Origin: a bacterium | GTDB taxonomy: Bacteria; Actinomycetota; Acidimicrobiia; Spongiisociales; ZC4RG35 | Reading direction: 5' to 3' | Length of the DNA: 36,938 bases | NCBI GenBank assembly: GCA_024641285.1 | Contig: JAHEDH010000017.1 | Location: 1-36,938 of the forward strand | Shown here: positions 16,206 to 23,590 of the stretch, in pieces | Position numbering within the stretch: the first letter of the stretch is position 1 | How the letters are laid out: each line of letters starts with the position of its first letter | Position numbers and translations under genes: made by a program | Notes under the pieces: model-generated | Told to the model about the DNA's origin: nothing | The model's database searches: none | What the model saw: only the letters and a program-made list of their open reading frames with translations

Positions 16206-16478
16206 GCGGGGTCGGTAGACGTCTGCCCGGTGGTCGAGGTAGATGACTCGAACTGTCCGGCTGCCTTCATCGATCTCGTAGACGATGCGGTAGGCCCCAA
16301 CCCGCGCCGAGTGAAGTCCGATTAGGTCGCCCCGCAGTGGTTTGCCGACTCGGTGTGGGTTCTCGAGTAGGGGACCGACGAGGTAGTCCAAGACCGCGAG
16401 GGCGATCTTCTCCGGGAGCCGGTCGATGGCTCGCCGCGCAGGCCCGGCGACGACCAGGTCCCAGGGCGTTTCTGTCAC
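16203..16478 (-). CDS. relE: RelE/ParE superfamily toxin
   Basis: 91 aa from GTG 16478, overlapping the antitoxin stop (GTGA). The sequence is a standard RelE fold: WDLVVAGPARRAIDRLPEKIALAVLDYLVGPLLENPHRVGKPLRG, the L-x-G-x-H-S-A-R-V-G-A-Y-R-I-V-Y-E-I core, and the final VIYLDHRADVYR. The basic residues of the beta-sheet face and the terminal HRADVYR typical of mRNA-cutting RelE toxins are present. It cleaves mRNA at the ribosomal A site in characterised relatives. It is co-transcribed with the Phd-type antitoxin directly upstream. Confidence 0.92.
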   Translation of the reverse strand: MTETPWDLVVAGPARRAIDRLPEKIALAVLDYLVGPLLENPHRVGKPLRGDLIGLHSARVGAYRIVYEIDEGSRTVRVIYLDHRADVYRPR

Positions 16479-16762
16479 GCTGTCTTGGAGCGAAGCTGGC
16501 TACGCAGCGCCTCGATGTCGTCCTTGGTGACCACGTCGCCGCTGGCGATCGCTGCGCGACCTTGCTGGATCTCGCGCATCGCCGCCGGGTCTGAGAGAAT
16601 CGCCAAAGTCTCTTCGATGGCCTCCAGGTCGTTTGTGCTGAGCACAACCGCTACTGGGCGTCCGTTTCGGGTGACGGTGACACGTTCCTGTGTGGTGACG
16701 ATCTCGTCGATGACCTCTGAGAGTTTGGCTTTGACTTCGGAGAGCGGAAGCGTCTTCGACAT
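16475..16762 (-). CDS. Phd/YefM family antitoxin
   Basis: 95 aa from ATG 16762; ATG 16768 is also in frame but touches the -10 box. The N-terminal half, MSKTLPLSEVKAKLSEVIDEI then TTQERVTVTRNGRPVAVVLSTNDLEAIEETLAIL, is the Phd/YefM dimerisation and DNA-binding fold. The C-terminal third (MREIQQGRAAIASGDVVTKDDIEALRSQLRSK) is the toxin-wrapping tail. It binds and inhibits RelE and represses its promoter. The start lies 7 nt after a consensus -10 box, predicting a leaderless transcript. Confidence 0.92.
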   Translation of the reverse strand: MSKTLPLSEVKAKLSEVIDEIVTTQERVTVTRNGRPVAVVLSTNDLEAIEETLAILSDPAAMREIQQGRAAIASGDVVTKDDIEALRSQLRSKTA

Positions 16763-16769
16763 GACCATA

Positions 16770-16797
16770 ATTATAGTCTGATCGTGGTCCCGGTCAA
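16770..16797 (-). promoter_or_regulatory. consensus promoter of the phd-relE module
   Basis: On the minus strand TTGACC (16797-16792) and a perfect TATAAT (16775-16770) are spaced by 16 bp. The ATG at 16762 is 7 nt downstream of the -10 box, so transcription should start at or next to the initiation codon. Confidence 0.75.
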
Positions 16798-16871
16798 CCT
16801 GTCTTTGACGAGGCTGTCTCAGCCAAGCCAGCGCCTGTCGCCAAGTCGAGTACACGAGAGCGACCATTCCA

Positions 16872-16892
16872 CCGAGTGTCCAGGATCGGCAC
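16872..16892 (-). repeat. TA-cassette repeat, copy 3 (upstream of phd)
   Basis: 17 of 21 positions match both copy 1 (15438-15458) and copy 2 (16166-16186). The three copies are spaced by 728 and 706 bp, each interval containing one complete toxin-antitoxin module with its promoter. The hairpin part next to a stop codon is not recognisable here. Confidence 0.55.
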
Positions 16893-17250
16893 TCCTAGGA
16901 TCGGCTTCGGCCGGCTCGCTGACACGCCAACTACACCCAGAGATGTTGGACGGTCGGTTCCTTTCCCCCTTCGTATTACGAGCTTCGATGCCATCCTCCC
17001 CTGAGCGATTCGAACCCTCCTGAAACCCACGCCGCGGACGCTCTGCCGAGTTCTAGTCTCAGCGGATGCGGCACGATTCGGAACGGTTCTTCGGGGCTCT
17101 CGACAATTCCGGCTCCAGCGATGTCGTTGGTGGGGACTGCTTCGTTCGCGCGTCGGTCCGCTTCGACCGCGTAGGGACAACCGGTAGAGGGCGCAACGGA
17201 GCCAGACCCATCGCCGGGCCGATCGACTGCGCCACCAAGCGGCACGGCTC
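16893..17250 (+). other. no gene recognised (358 bp)
   Basis: Open frames here are Arg/Ser-rich on both strands and do not look coding. A TTCGAA-containing segment near 17005-17030 resembles a T-arm, but no cloverleaf can be built around it. It is probably residue of rearrangement between the toxin-antitoxin modules and the next gene. Confidence 0.5.
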
Positions 17251-17862
17251 GTGAATGGACTCGCCCGTCGGGTGAGCCGGACCGAGGTCGTTGCTCTTGC
17301 GGTTGCCCTACCGGCGGGACTCTCGGCCGGAGCACTCGCCGAGCGCGGCGACACGTTCTCGCAATGGACCAGTCAATTGGGCAGCCAAGGCGGAGTCTGG
17401 TTGGTTGCATCACTCGTGGTCGGGCTTGCCTCGCCATCTCCGCGGTCGTCCATTTGGAACGCGATCGGCTTCTTCGCCGGTGTGACCGCCGGCTACTACG
17501 GGCTGACTGCTTGGACGGTGGGTGGCGTGAACGCACAGCTCGTAGTCTTCTGGATGGCGATGGCGATCGTCGGGGCACCCGTCCTTGCTTGGGCTGGGCA
17601 CGATGCGCTCCACAACGGATACCGGGGCTCGGTCGTCACGGCCCTTTCAGCGGGCGGGTTGCTTGCCGAGGCGCTCTACGTCGGTTCGGTCCAGGTCAAC
17701 CTGGAGAGGTGGGCGCCGGTCGTCTTCGACACTGTCTCGGCAGCCGCCATCGGTCTCTGGCTGGCCACGAGTCCGATCGCAAGTCGACGTCTCGTCCTGG
17801 TGGTGTTCTTCGGAGCGGGACTCGGCTGGATCCTGTTGGCCCTCATCCGTTTCGTCACATGA
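17251..17862 (+). CDS. DUF6518-type integral membrane protein
   Basis: 203 aa from GTG 17251. About six hydrophobic helices are visible (ALAVALPAGLSAGALAE, GVWLVASLVVGLAS, IGFFAGVTAGYYGLT, LVVFWMAMAIVGAPVLAWAGH, VVTALSAGGLLAEALYVG, LVLVVFFGAGLGWILLALI). The GaWLlvaflvG, agyYgl, gpvlgwaGh and gGlLaEalY-like pattern agrees with the actinobacterial DUF6518 family as I remember it. Function is unknown. It is intact and well coded, unlike its neighbours on either side, and stands alone between remnants. Confidence 0.7.
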   Translation: MNGLARRVSRTEVVALAVALPAGLSAGALAERGDTFSQWTSQLGSQGGVWLVASLVVGLASPSPRSSIWNAIGFFAGVTAGYYGLTAWTVGGVNAQLVVFWMAMAIVGAPVLAWAGHDALHNGYRGSVVTALSAGGLLAEALYVGSVQVNLERWAPVVFDTVSAAAIGLWLATSPIASRRLVLVVFFGAGLGWILLALIRFVT

Positions 17863-17930
17863 GGAAGGCATGTCCGCGGGCGCTCCGAGCCTGCCTACCG
17901 ATCGCACGCGCTCGCGCTGACTGATCGCGG

Positions 17931-18165
17931 TCAAAGCAGCGTGTCGGCTGATTGGATCACTTCCTCGGGTCGGATCAGACAACCAGTGTCGGCTTCTATG
18001 CCGGTCTCGATGCCGAGTTCGAGCGTGGTCACAGCTTCTTGGCCTTCGGATGTCTCGTCTGTGGTGGCGAGGTAGTGCGTCCGGCCAGGCCTCGAGATGG
18101 TCTTCGGAGAGGCGGGTCATCTCGCTGGCCATCTCTTCGATCTCCGCCTGTGAATGGATCGGCAT
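17931..18165 (-). pseudogene. frameshifted small hypothetical gene
   Basis: From ATG 18165 the frame reads MPIHSQAEIEEMASEMTRLS then EDHLEAWPD. Coding character then jumps to the next frame, which continues RTHYLATTDETSEGQEAVTTLELGIETGIEADTG and CLIRPEEVIQSADTLL to TGA 17931. The span is 235 nt (one base over a multiple of three), consistent with a single-base indel around 18080. Joined, the product is an acidic, soluble protein of ~78 aa that I do not recognise; its length and acidity would suit an antitoxin-like or regulatory peptide. The rest of 17863-18299 shows no other gene. Confidence 0.4.
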
Positions 18166-18299
18166 CGGCGTACCTGCCGAATCGGCGACCCACAGAACCC
18201 AAACGAGAGATTCACCAGTGCAACGCGCAACCAGCGCACATTGCGCTGGTGATGGCTGACGGTGGTGACAGGTCGGTCTCGGTCGAGCTGGGGCTCGGC

Positions 18300-19103
18300 T
18301 CACTCCCAGCGGAAGAGCCTCACGGCGACAGTCGTGCAGATCACGAGAACGCCGACGAGCACACCCGTTTCGAGGAGCAGAGACCCCCATCGCTCGCCGA
18401 ACCAGAGCCCACGGAGAAGCCGAACCACATACGTCAGCGGCAGATAGTTCGAGATCGTTCGGACAGATCCGGGCATCACTTCCAGTGGTATTCCCGCACC
18501 CGACAAGAACAGCATCGGGTAGAGCACCACCATGCCGATCACCTGGGCGACCCTGGCGTTCGGCGCCAACCCGGCGATGAGGTAGCCGACGGCGAACATC
18601 GCAGTACCCGACAGCATGACGGCAAGGAACACGAGAACGGCGTTGCCTTCGAACTGCACGTCGTACAGCAGCCATCCGACTCCGACCACGCCCACCATCC
18701 CGGCCAGCGTCATGAAGAGATTGGCGATCACGTCGGCGGCGATATAGGCGAGCGGTGACAGGGGGGTCATGCGGAAGCGCCGAAGGATGCCCGCCTCTCG
18801 GTAGCTACTCGTGTTGATGGCCACACCGAGGAGCCCGACCGAACCCAGGATGAGGGCGGTGTAGGAGGGCATCGAGATGTCCATGGAGCCGAGCCCCTCG
18901 AACATGTCCTGCGGTTCGTTCCCGTAGATGGTCCCGAAGATCAGAACGAGCATGACCGGAAAGGCCAGGGTGAAGAAGGCGCCGATCGGCTCTCGCACGT
19001 AGAGCTTCAGATTGGTGACGACCAGCGCCGTCAGCCCCCGAAGCTCGACAGACCCTCCGCGAGGCATCGCGGTCAGGTCTCGCTGCAACTCGCGATTGGT
19101 CAT
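18300..19103 (-). CDS. ABC-2 type transporter permease (DrrB-like)
   Basis: 267 aa from ATG 19103. Six hydrophobic segments and the ABC-2 permease signature order are visible: an N-terminal amphipathic stretch (TALVVTNLKLYVREPIGAFFTLAFPVMLVLIFG), GVAINTSSYREAGILRRFRMTPLSPLAYIAADV, the central helices, and LFLSGAGIPLEVMPGSVRTISNYLPLTYVVRLLRGLW. Such permeases form homodimers with a separately encoded ATPase to export drugs or lipids. The upstream ATPase gene, which overlaps the start (ATGA), survives only as its last ~40 codons, so this permease lacks its partner in this window. Confidence 0.88.
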   Translation of the reverse strand: MTNRELQRDLTAMPRGGSVELRGLTALVVTNLKLYVREPIGAFFTLAFPVMLVLIFGTIYGNEPQDMFEGLGSMDISMPSYTALILGSVGLLGVAINTSSYREAGILRRFRMTPLSPLAYIAADVIANLFMTLAGMVGVVGVGWLLYDVQFEGNAVLVFLAVMLSGTAMFAVGYLIAGLAPNARVAQVIGMVVLYPMLFLSGAGIPLEVMPGSVRTISNYLPLTYVVRLLRGLWFGERWGSLLLETGVLVGVLVICTTVAVRLFRWE

Positions 19104-19222
19104 TCCCTCATCTCCCGGCCGGTCACGGACAGAAACACGTCCTCCAGGTTCGGCTGCTCGGTGCGGAGGTCGGTGAAGGCCACATCCAACCCCCATATCG
19201 AGGGACATCTCGTCCGGTCACC
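19100..19222 (-). pseudogene. 3' remnant of the ABC transporter ATPase gene
   Basis: This minus frame, between TAG at 19223-19225 and TGA at 19100-19102, ends in LDVAFTDLRTEQPNLEDVFL followed by SVTGREMRE. The LxxxxPxLEDVFLxxTGRxxR pattern is the standard C-terminus of DrrA-type exporter ATPases. Its stop overlaps the permease start, as in intact operons. Walker A, signature and Walker B parts are absent; just upstream the divergent F420/PPOX gene begins at 19252. A deletion or insertion has therefore removed most of the ATPase. Confidence 0.75.
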
Positions 19223-19251
19223 CTACGGTGGTGACTTCGAGGAGATCGAGG

Positions 19252-19656
19252 ATGGACACGTCGGAAGCCTGGCGAAGGGTACACAACAGCCCGAGCGGTG
19301 TGCTCGGCACGATCGACAAGGAACACGGGGTTCATCTCGTGCCGGTCGTGTACTCAGTGGTCGGTGACTCCGGTGTGTTGATTGCAGTCGATTCGAAGCC
19401 GAAGCGGTCACGGCGCCTCAGGAGGCTGGCGAACATCGAGGCCGATCCCCGGGTCACGCTCCTCGTCGACCGCTACACCGACGACTGGAGCCGGTTGTGG
19501 TGGGTCCGGCTCGAAGGCCGAGCCTCGGTGAGACCCTCGGTCGACGCCGCCGTCGAACGAGCCCATCGTGAGCGGTACCCCCAGCTCGATGGGCACGCTC
19601 TCGGCCCGTGGATCGACATTGCCATCGAGCGTGTTTCAGGCTGGTCTGCTTCCTGA
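19252..19656 (+). CDS. PPOX-class probable F420-dependent protein (Rv0121/TIGR03668-like)
   Basis: 134 aa from ATG 19252; GAGGAG at 19239-19244 lies 7 nt upstream and favours it over the GTG at 19228. It is a small split beta-barrel flavin/F420-binding protein: RVHNSPSGVLGTIDKEHGVHLVPVVYSV, IAVDSKPKRSRRLRRLANIEADPRVTLLVDRYTDDWSRLWWVRLEGRASV, then a C-terminal helix with RERYPQL. The KPKR-x5-L-x-N-I-x-x-x-P and DDW-x-x-LWWVR-x-x-G motifs are typical of the Rv0121c-type group. It probably reduces an unknown substrate with F420H2 or binds the cofactor. It sits where the body of the divergent ABC ATPase gene should be. Confidence 0.85.
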   Translation: MDTSEAWRRVHNSPSGVLGTIDKEHGVHLVPVVYSVVGDSGVLIAVDSKPKRSRRLRRLANIEADPRVTLLVDRYTDDWSRLWWVRLEGRASVRPSVDAAVERAHRERYPQLDGHALGPWIDIAIERVSGWSAS

Positions 19657-19756
19657 ATGCCTTGAGAGCCCTGCTGCATCCAGGTCGAGGGCCGTCGCGC
19701 CTGTCCTCAACTGAGACATGGCATTCCTGCAGGCGTGGCTGCCAGTAGCGCGCCGC

Positions 19757-20560
19757 TCAATGAACTCGACTTGGTGGGTCCAGGGCAACGGCGCCACGGC
19801 TCCTCAGCACAGCCAGCTTGGCTGCTCGGTCGAGATCTCCTCCGACTCGCCAGCCGTTCCGGATCAAATCGACGAGCAACGCGTCGAACGAGCGCACTTC
19901 GTCCAGCCGAGACCTTGTCGTCTCGACGAGATCGAGGTCGCCCGTCTGACCGGCATCCGCCAGCGCAAGACCGATGCGACCCTGTGTCGTTCGGACCCAA
20001 CCACGAATGGCCCTGAGATGCTCCGGAGTGAGTCGGTCGGCATCGACCAGGACTTGGAATGTGCCGCTGCGAGTGGAGAGATGCCACACGACGGGATGGC
20101 CCGCCGACAGTTCGACGTGGCGTTCGAAGAAGCAGTTCTCCAACCAGCCGTGCAGTTGCCAGGCCGAGATGCGCCCGCCCAATACGGCGCGAAGCCCCCG
20201 GTCGACGGCTTCACTTCTGAACGGTGCATCGAGCTCGAGCCTCAACGCAAGTGTCTCGGCGGCGCTCGGCTCTTGGTCTTCGAGGGTGATCAATGCCAGG
20301 CCTGGCGGAGCCGAGTCCGCCAAAGCCGCATCAACGGCGGAGTCCGCCGCACCGAGCATCATGACAACCTGGTTGACGAGATAGCGTTCGGCTTCGTCGC
20401 GATCGTACGAAGAGGCATCACGATCGTCGATGACCAATTCGAAACCGAGATCCGGCTGCGTCGCACCGTTGTTCCCCACCCAATCGACTTCCTCCCGTGT
20501 CGCAGGACCGACGTGGCGGTCAGGGTCACTTCTCAGGTTTCCGTCGAGAGCGGGTGATCG
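19757..20560 (-). pseudogene. C-terminal fragment of a PglX/Eco57I-type DNA methylase-like protein
   Basis: The minus frame ending at 19757 has convincing coding character only over its last ~265 codons. Recognisable pieces are LHGWLENCFFERHVELSAGHPVVWHLSTRSGTFQVLVDADRLTPEHL, RAIRGWVRTTQGRIGLAL and ETTRSRLDEVRSFDALLVDLIRNGWRVGG. The order of a FF-x-x-H-V segment, a (V/I)WHLS strand, a LV-x-x-x-RLT motif and a coiled LDEVR-x-FD helix resembles the C-terminus of large adenine methylases of the PglX/Eco57I type found in BREX and type IIG systems. The catalytic NPPY part and everything N-terminal to it are missing; upstream the frame turns into Arg/Pro-rich noise. It is best read as the tail of a lost defence gene. 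Confidence 0.5.
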
Positions 20561-21191
20561 ATACTCGAGCTGCGATTGCGGAGGGTTGTGGCCATCTGTC
20601 GGAGGCGGCGTGGTGCGTCCCTCAGACAGCTCGAGGGTCAGGTCCAGTGCGTTGCTCGAGTGCCGGTCGCTCTTGTGGATCTCATCGGTGACGGGCAGCC
20701 GATCTGGCCTCGTGGCGCCCGAGAGGGCCTCGTGGCGCCCGTTGGCGCCCGAAGCCTCGACTGTGGCGCCGTCGCTCGGCCACTGAGCACGTGGTGCCAG
20801 GCCTTGATCGCCCAGGCGTTCCTCGGACTCTGGCCCCAGGGCCGCCGCGGGTGGCGAGTGGTCGCCTTGATCCTCCCGATGGCGGGGAAGAGGGCCCACC
20901 TGCCCGACTGCCGAGGTTTCATCCGAACCATCGGGCGGCGAGAGCAACTCCTCGTCGCGCATGACGAGATCCGACCGGTCGGCTCGATGCCGACCAGAGC
21001 CACGAAGGCCTCCGAGTTTCGGAGCTGCAGCGCCGCGCTTCTTCGAATGTCGCCCCTTTGACCAGCCCATCACAGCAGTATCCCACACTCGTGAGGAGTC
21101 CGCTCTGTGGAAGACGACAGCCAGGGAACTCGAGGACATGCGGGCGCGGCCTGGATTGCGACCGGAGCAGCTGGAGCGACACGTTCGAGCT
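20561..21191 (+). other. no intact gene (631 bp); short tandem repeat inside
   Basis: Frames on both strands are open but low in coding character. A 16-bp unit (GGCCTCGTGGCGCCCG) occurs at 20707-20722 and again at 20726-20741, with related GGCGCCCG copies after it. This is the junction between the methylase remnant and the sugar operon. Confidence 0.5.
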
Positions 21192-22568
21192 TCAGAGCTC
21201 CACGACCTCCAAGCCCAGCTCCGCTGCTGCAGATCGGAGTTGGTCGGTGCCGTCGCCGTACGCGAGACCGTAGTGGTGCTCGAGGCCCTCGCTGATGATC
21301 GTGTCGAGTACTTGTCGAGCGGGCCTCGAGAACCTGAGGGTTCCGGCGGTGCCGCTGAAGGGTCGCGGCGCCTCCACCATCTGGCCCAGGCCGATCGCCA
21401 AGCGGGTCCTGCCTCTCGACTGGCTCAGCCGGGAGACGGTCACCTGGCCGCCCGCCAGCGCGAATTCGCTCACCAGCGGCAGTTGCCGGTTCGAGTGGAC
21501 CGTTCCCGTTGGTCTGACGCCCGGCGCAGCCATGTCGAAGGGCGCCAGGCCACAGTGCCAGACGACAGCCGTGTCAGTGTCGAAGTCGATGTCGACCAGA
21601 TCGGCGGTGAACGCCACCGACCCCGTCGCCCATTGGAGCATCAATGCGGTGATCGCCCCATATGCGTCGGCCTCGCACTGTGCCGGAACGCCCAGCGTCG
21701 TGAGGAGCCCCTGCGCCGAGCAGGCGGCGCCTCCGAATTCGGTGAAACACTCCGGCCAGCATCGCGTGGCGACGGCACTCCACTCCTTCTCCCGACAGAT
21801 CTGCCTCAGGCCGGCGTGGAGCCGCACCGACGGCTCGATGGGATCGCGACCGAGGCCGTTCAAGTCCATCCTCGCCTCCAGATCGGCGGTGACGGTGGCG
21901 ATCACATCGGAATCGATGGCTCTCGCCACGTCGAAGAGCTCATCGAGGGCGATCTGCTCGATCCTGACTCCCGTGTCTCGCAGCGTCTGCTCGGCGTCGT
22001 ACCCACAAGGCTCGAATCCATCGGGCCGGCGGCCGACCACGCCGATGCGGGCACTGGAGAGCCGCTCGGCGATCATCCCGGAGCCGGCCGGTGCCTCATC
22101 GATGGGCAACGAGCCGGCCCGCTCGAGCGGCGAGGTCAACGCGGTAGCGAGTCGGCCGCCGAGCTGGGGGCCGGAAGGGTCGGCATACACGTACCGGTAG
22201 TCGCGGCCGTCGGCGGCCAGTCGAAAGGCGGCGAGGTTGATGCCACACAGCGAATTCCGCCGCAGACGGCCCCCGGTTCGGGGCTCTGGCGCTCCCCACA
22301 GGACAACCGGAGCTTCGGTGGTCGCAGCTGCGGCCGCCACCAGGGTCGAGTCGGCGAACGTCGCCTGGAGCACGACGAGGGCGTCGATCGGGCGATCGAT
22401 CCAGGCGATGGCCATCGTATCGACATCGGATTCGCTCATCGCCAGATCCGACGTGCCGAACGCCTCCAACCCAGCCGCCTCGACGGCGGCGAACCCGGCA
22501 TTGGCGAACTCGGCGGCGAACCGGGTGTCGAACGTCGGGCGGGCGATGGCGATGAACCCGACTCGCAT
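21192..22568 (-). CDS. L-fucose/L-arabinose isomerase-fold sugar isomerase (candidate sulfoquinovose isomerase)
   Basis: 458 aa from ATG 22568 (MRVGFIAIARPTFDTRFAAE); ATGA overlap with the aldolase stop. Family features include IDALVVLQATFADSTLV, PVVLWGAPEPRTGGRLRRNSLCGINLAAF, EWSAVATRCWPECFTEFGGAACSAQGLL with its metal-binding Glu, and GVPAQCEADAYGAITALMLQ with Glu and Asp. The length and order fit the fucose isomerase superfamily, which converts aldoses to ketoses with Mn2+. It is the last gene of an operon with a kinase and aldolase closest to the E. coli sulfoglycolysis enzymes, so the likely reaction is sulfoquinovose to sulfofructose. YihS, which does this in E. coli, belongs to an unrelated fold. 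The substrate is inference from neighbours. Confidence 0.75.
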   Translation of the reverse strand: MRVGFIAIARPTFDTRFAAEFANAGFAAVEAAGLEAFGTSDLAMSESDVDTMAIAWIDRPIDALVVLQATFADSTLVAAAAATTEAPVVLWGAPEPRTGGRLRRNSLCGINLAAFRLAADGRDYRYVYADPSGPQLGGRLATALTSPLERAGSLPIDEAPAGSGMIAERLSSARIGVVGRRPDGFEPCGYDAEQTLRDTGVRIEQIALDELFDVARAIDSDVIATVTADLEARMDLNGLGRDPIEPSVRLHAGLRQICREKEWSAVATRCWPECFTEFGGAACSAQGLLTTLGVPAQCEADAYGAITALMLQWATGSVAFTADLVDIDFDTDTAVVWHCGLAPFDMAAPGVRPTGTVHSNRQLPLVSEFALAGGQVTVSRLSQSRGRTRLAIGLGQMVEAPRPFSGTAGTLRFSRPARQVLDTIISEGLEHHYGLAYGDGTDQLRSAAAELGLEVVEL

Positions 22569-23590
22569 CAGTCGAACCCCGGGTACGTCCGGCGGAACGT
22601 CGAGGTGGGGTCGTCGAGGGCGGGGCCGTCCTGTCCGTAGCTGCGGTGTTCGAACCACGGGAGCGCAGCCTCGGCGGTGAGGGCGTTCAACTCATCGACG
22701 TAGCGAGCACCTGAGGTCGCCAGCTCGCTCCGGAAGCCTTCCAAGTCGGGAAAGCGCTGGAATCCGTCCCACCAGATCGCACGTCCAGCCAGGAATCCGC
22801 TGGCGCCGGCGGCATAGGCGTGCTCAAGCACGTTGAGGAACTCCTCCGGCCGTGCTCCGGCTGACAGCATCACCCATGGCCGGGACGACGCCTCGTCCAG
22901 GCGAGCGAATGCCTCGGAGATTCGGGCGGATGCGGGCTTGCCGTGAGCGGGAACCTCGGAGGGGAGGATCGGGCTCTCCAGCTTGAACAGATCGACCCCG
23001 AACCGGGGGTCGGCGAACGCTTCGACGCTGGAAACGACGCGGTCGACTCGGGTGCCGGCTGTGGTCTCGTCGTCCGTTCGCATCGGATAGTCGAGAAGCT
23101 CGAAGACGAACGGGATGTCGAATCGGCGGCACGCCTGCCCGATTCCCTCGACGAACGCCTGTTGATGGTCGATCGTCTCGACCGGGCCATCTGGGCGAAA
23201 CCAGGCGAGAGCCTTGACGGCATCTGCCCCAGTGCGCTTGATCTTCTCCACCGACCAATCCTCGATCTCCGAGGAGCGCCTTCCCGAGTCGTCCTCGGAG
23301 AACCGTGAGCTTTCGAGGGTCAGGAGCAGGCCCCGGGCCGGGTCGATCACGTCGCAGGCCGCCGGGAACCCGTAGTACGGGTCGATGAGCACCGCCGACG
23401 TCCGGCGGGCGAACTGCTCGACGATGATGCGCTTGACAGCCGCGACGTCACGCCACGGTGCCTCGCCGCCCCTTCGCTCGGACACGAAGTTCTCGATCGG
23501 GGGTCTCTGGTCGGCGGCGACGATGGCGAACCGCCCGTCGGCGTCGGCGATCCTGCGAAGGCCCCAGAGTTTTCCTGCTGTCAGCTTCAT
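22568..23590 (-). CDS. class I aldolase, YihT/LacD family (candidate sulfofructose-1-phosphate aldolase)
   Basis: 340 aa. The TIM-barrel aldolase opens with GRFAIVAADQRPPIENF (compare AxxAVDQR in YihT and ALAFDQR in LacD). The Schiff-base Lys is predicted at residue 203 in GVDLFKLESPI, and the phosphate/sulfonate end has WVMLSAGARPEEFLNVLEHAYAAGASGFLAGRAIW, very close to YihT PWVILSSG...AGASGFLAGRAVW. It would split the phosphorylated ketose into DHAP and an aldehyde (sulfolactaldehyde if the sugar is sulfofructose). LacD-type tagatose-bisphosphate aldolase is the alternative. It is coupled by ATGA overlaps to the kinase upstream and the isomerase downstream. It is about 45 residues longer than YihT. 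Confidence 0.82.
   Translation of the reverse strand: MKLTAGKLWGLRRIADADGRFAIVAADQRPPIENFVSERRGGEAPWRDVAAVKRIIVEQFARRTSAVLIDPYYGFPAACDVIDPARGLLLTLESSRFSEDDSGRRSSEIEDWSVEKIKRTGADAVKALAWFRPDGPVETIDHQQAFVEGIGQACRRFDIPFVFELLDYPMRTDDETTAGTRVDRVVSSVEAFADPRFGVDLFKLESPILPSEVPAHGKPASARISEAFARLDEASSRPWVMLSAGARPEEFLNVLEHAYAAGASGFLAGRAIWWDGFQRFPDLEGFRSELATSGARYVDELNALTAEAALPWFEHRSYGQDGPALDDPTSTFRRTYPGFD

Noticed and set aside
15438-16892. Classical integron attC sites around the TA modules
   Set aside because: The repeat lacks the GTTRRRY/RYYYAAC core pairs and no IntI-type integrase is present, so integron identity is not claimed.
16990-17050. Possible tRNA or att remnant around a TTCGAA sequence on either strand
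   Set aside because: A T-arm-like string and a GGCAGAGC string occur, but stems mismatch and no acceptor or anticodon arm can be formed; it also does not duplicate the tRNA-Pro 3' end.
17647-18675. Long minus-strand frame of 342 codons
   Set aside because: It crosses DUF6518 antisense and the ABC permease in a different frame; only the small piece after 18165 has coding character.
20561-21139. N-terminal 190 residues of the minus frame ending at 19757
   Set aside because: Arg/Pro/Ser/Gly-rich without family resemblance; coding character begins only near 20560.
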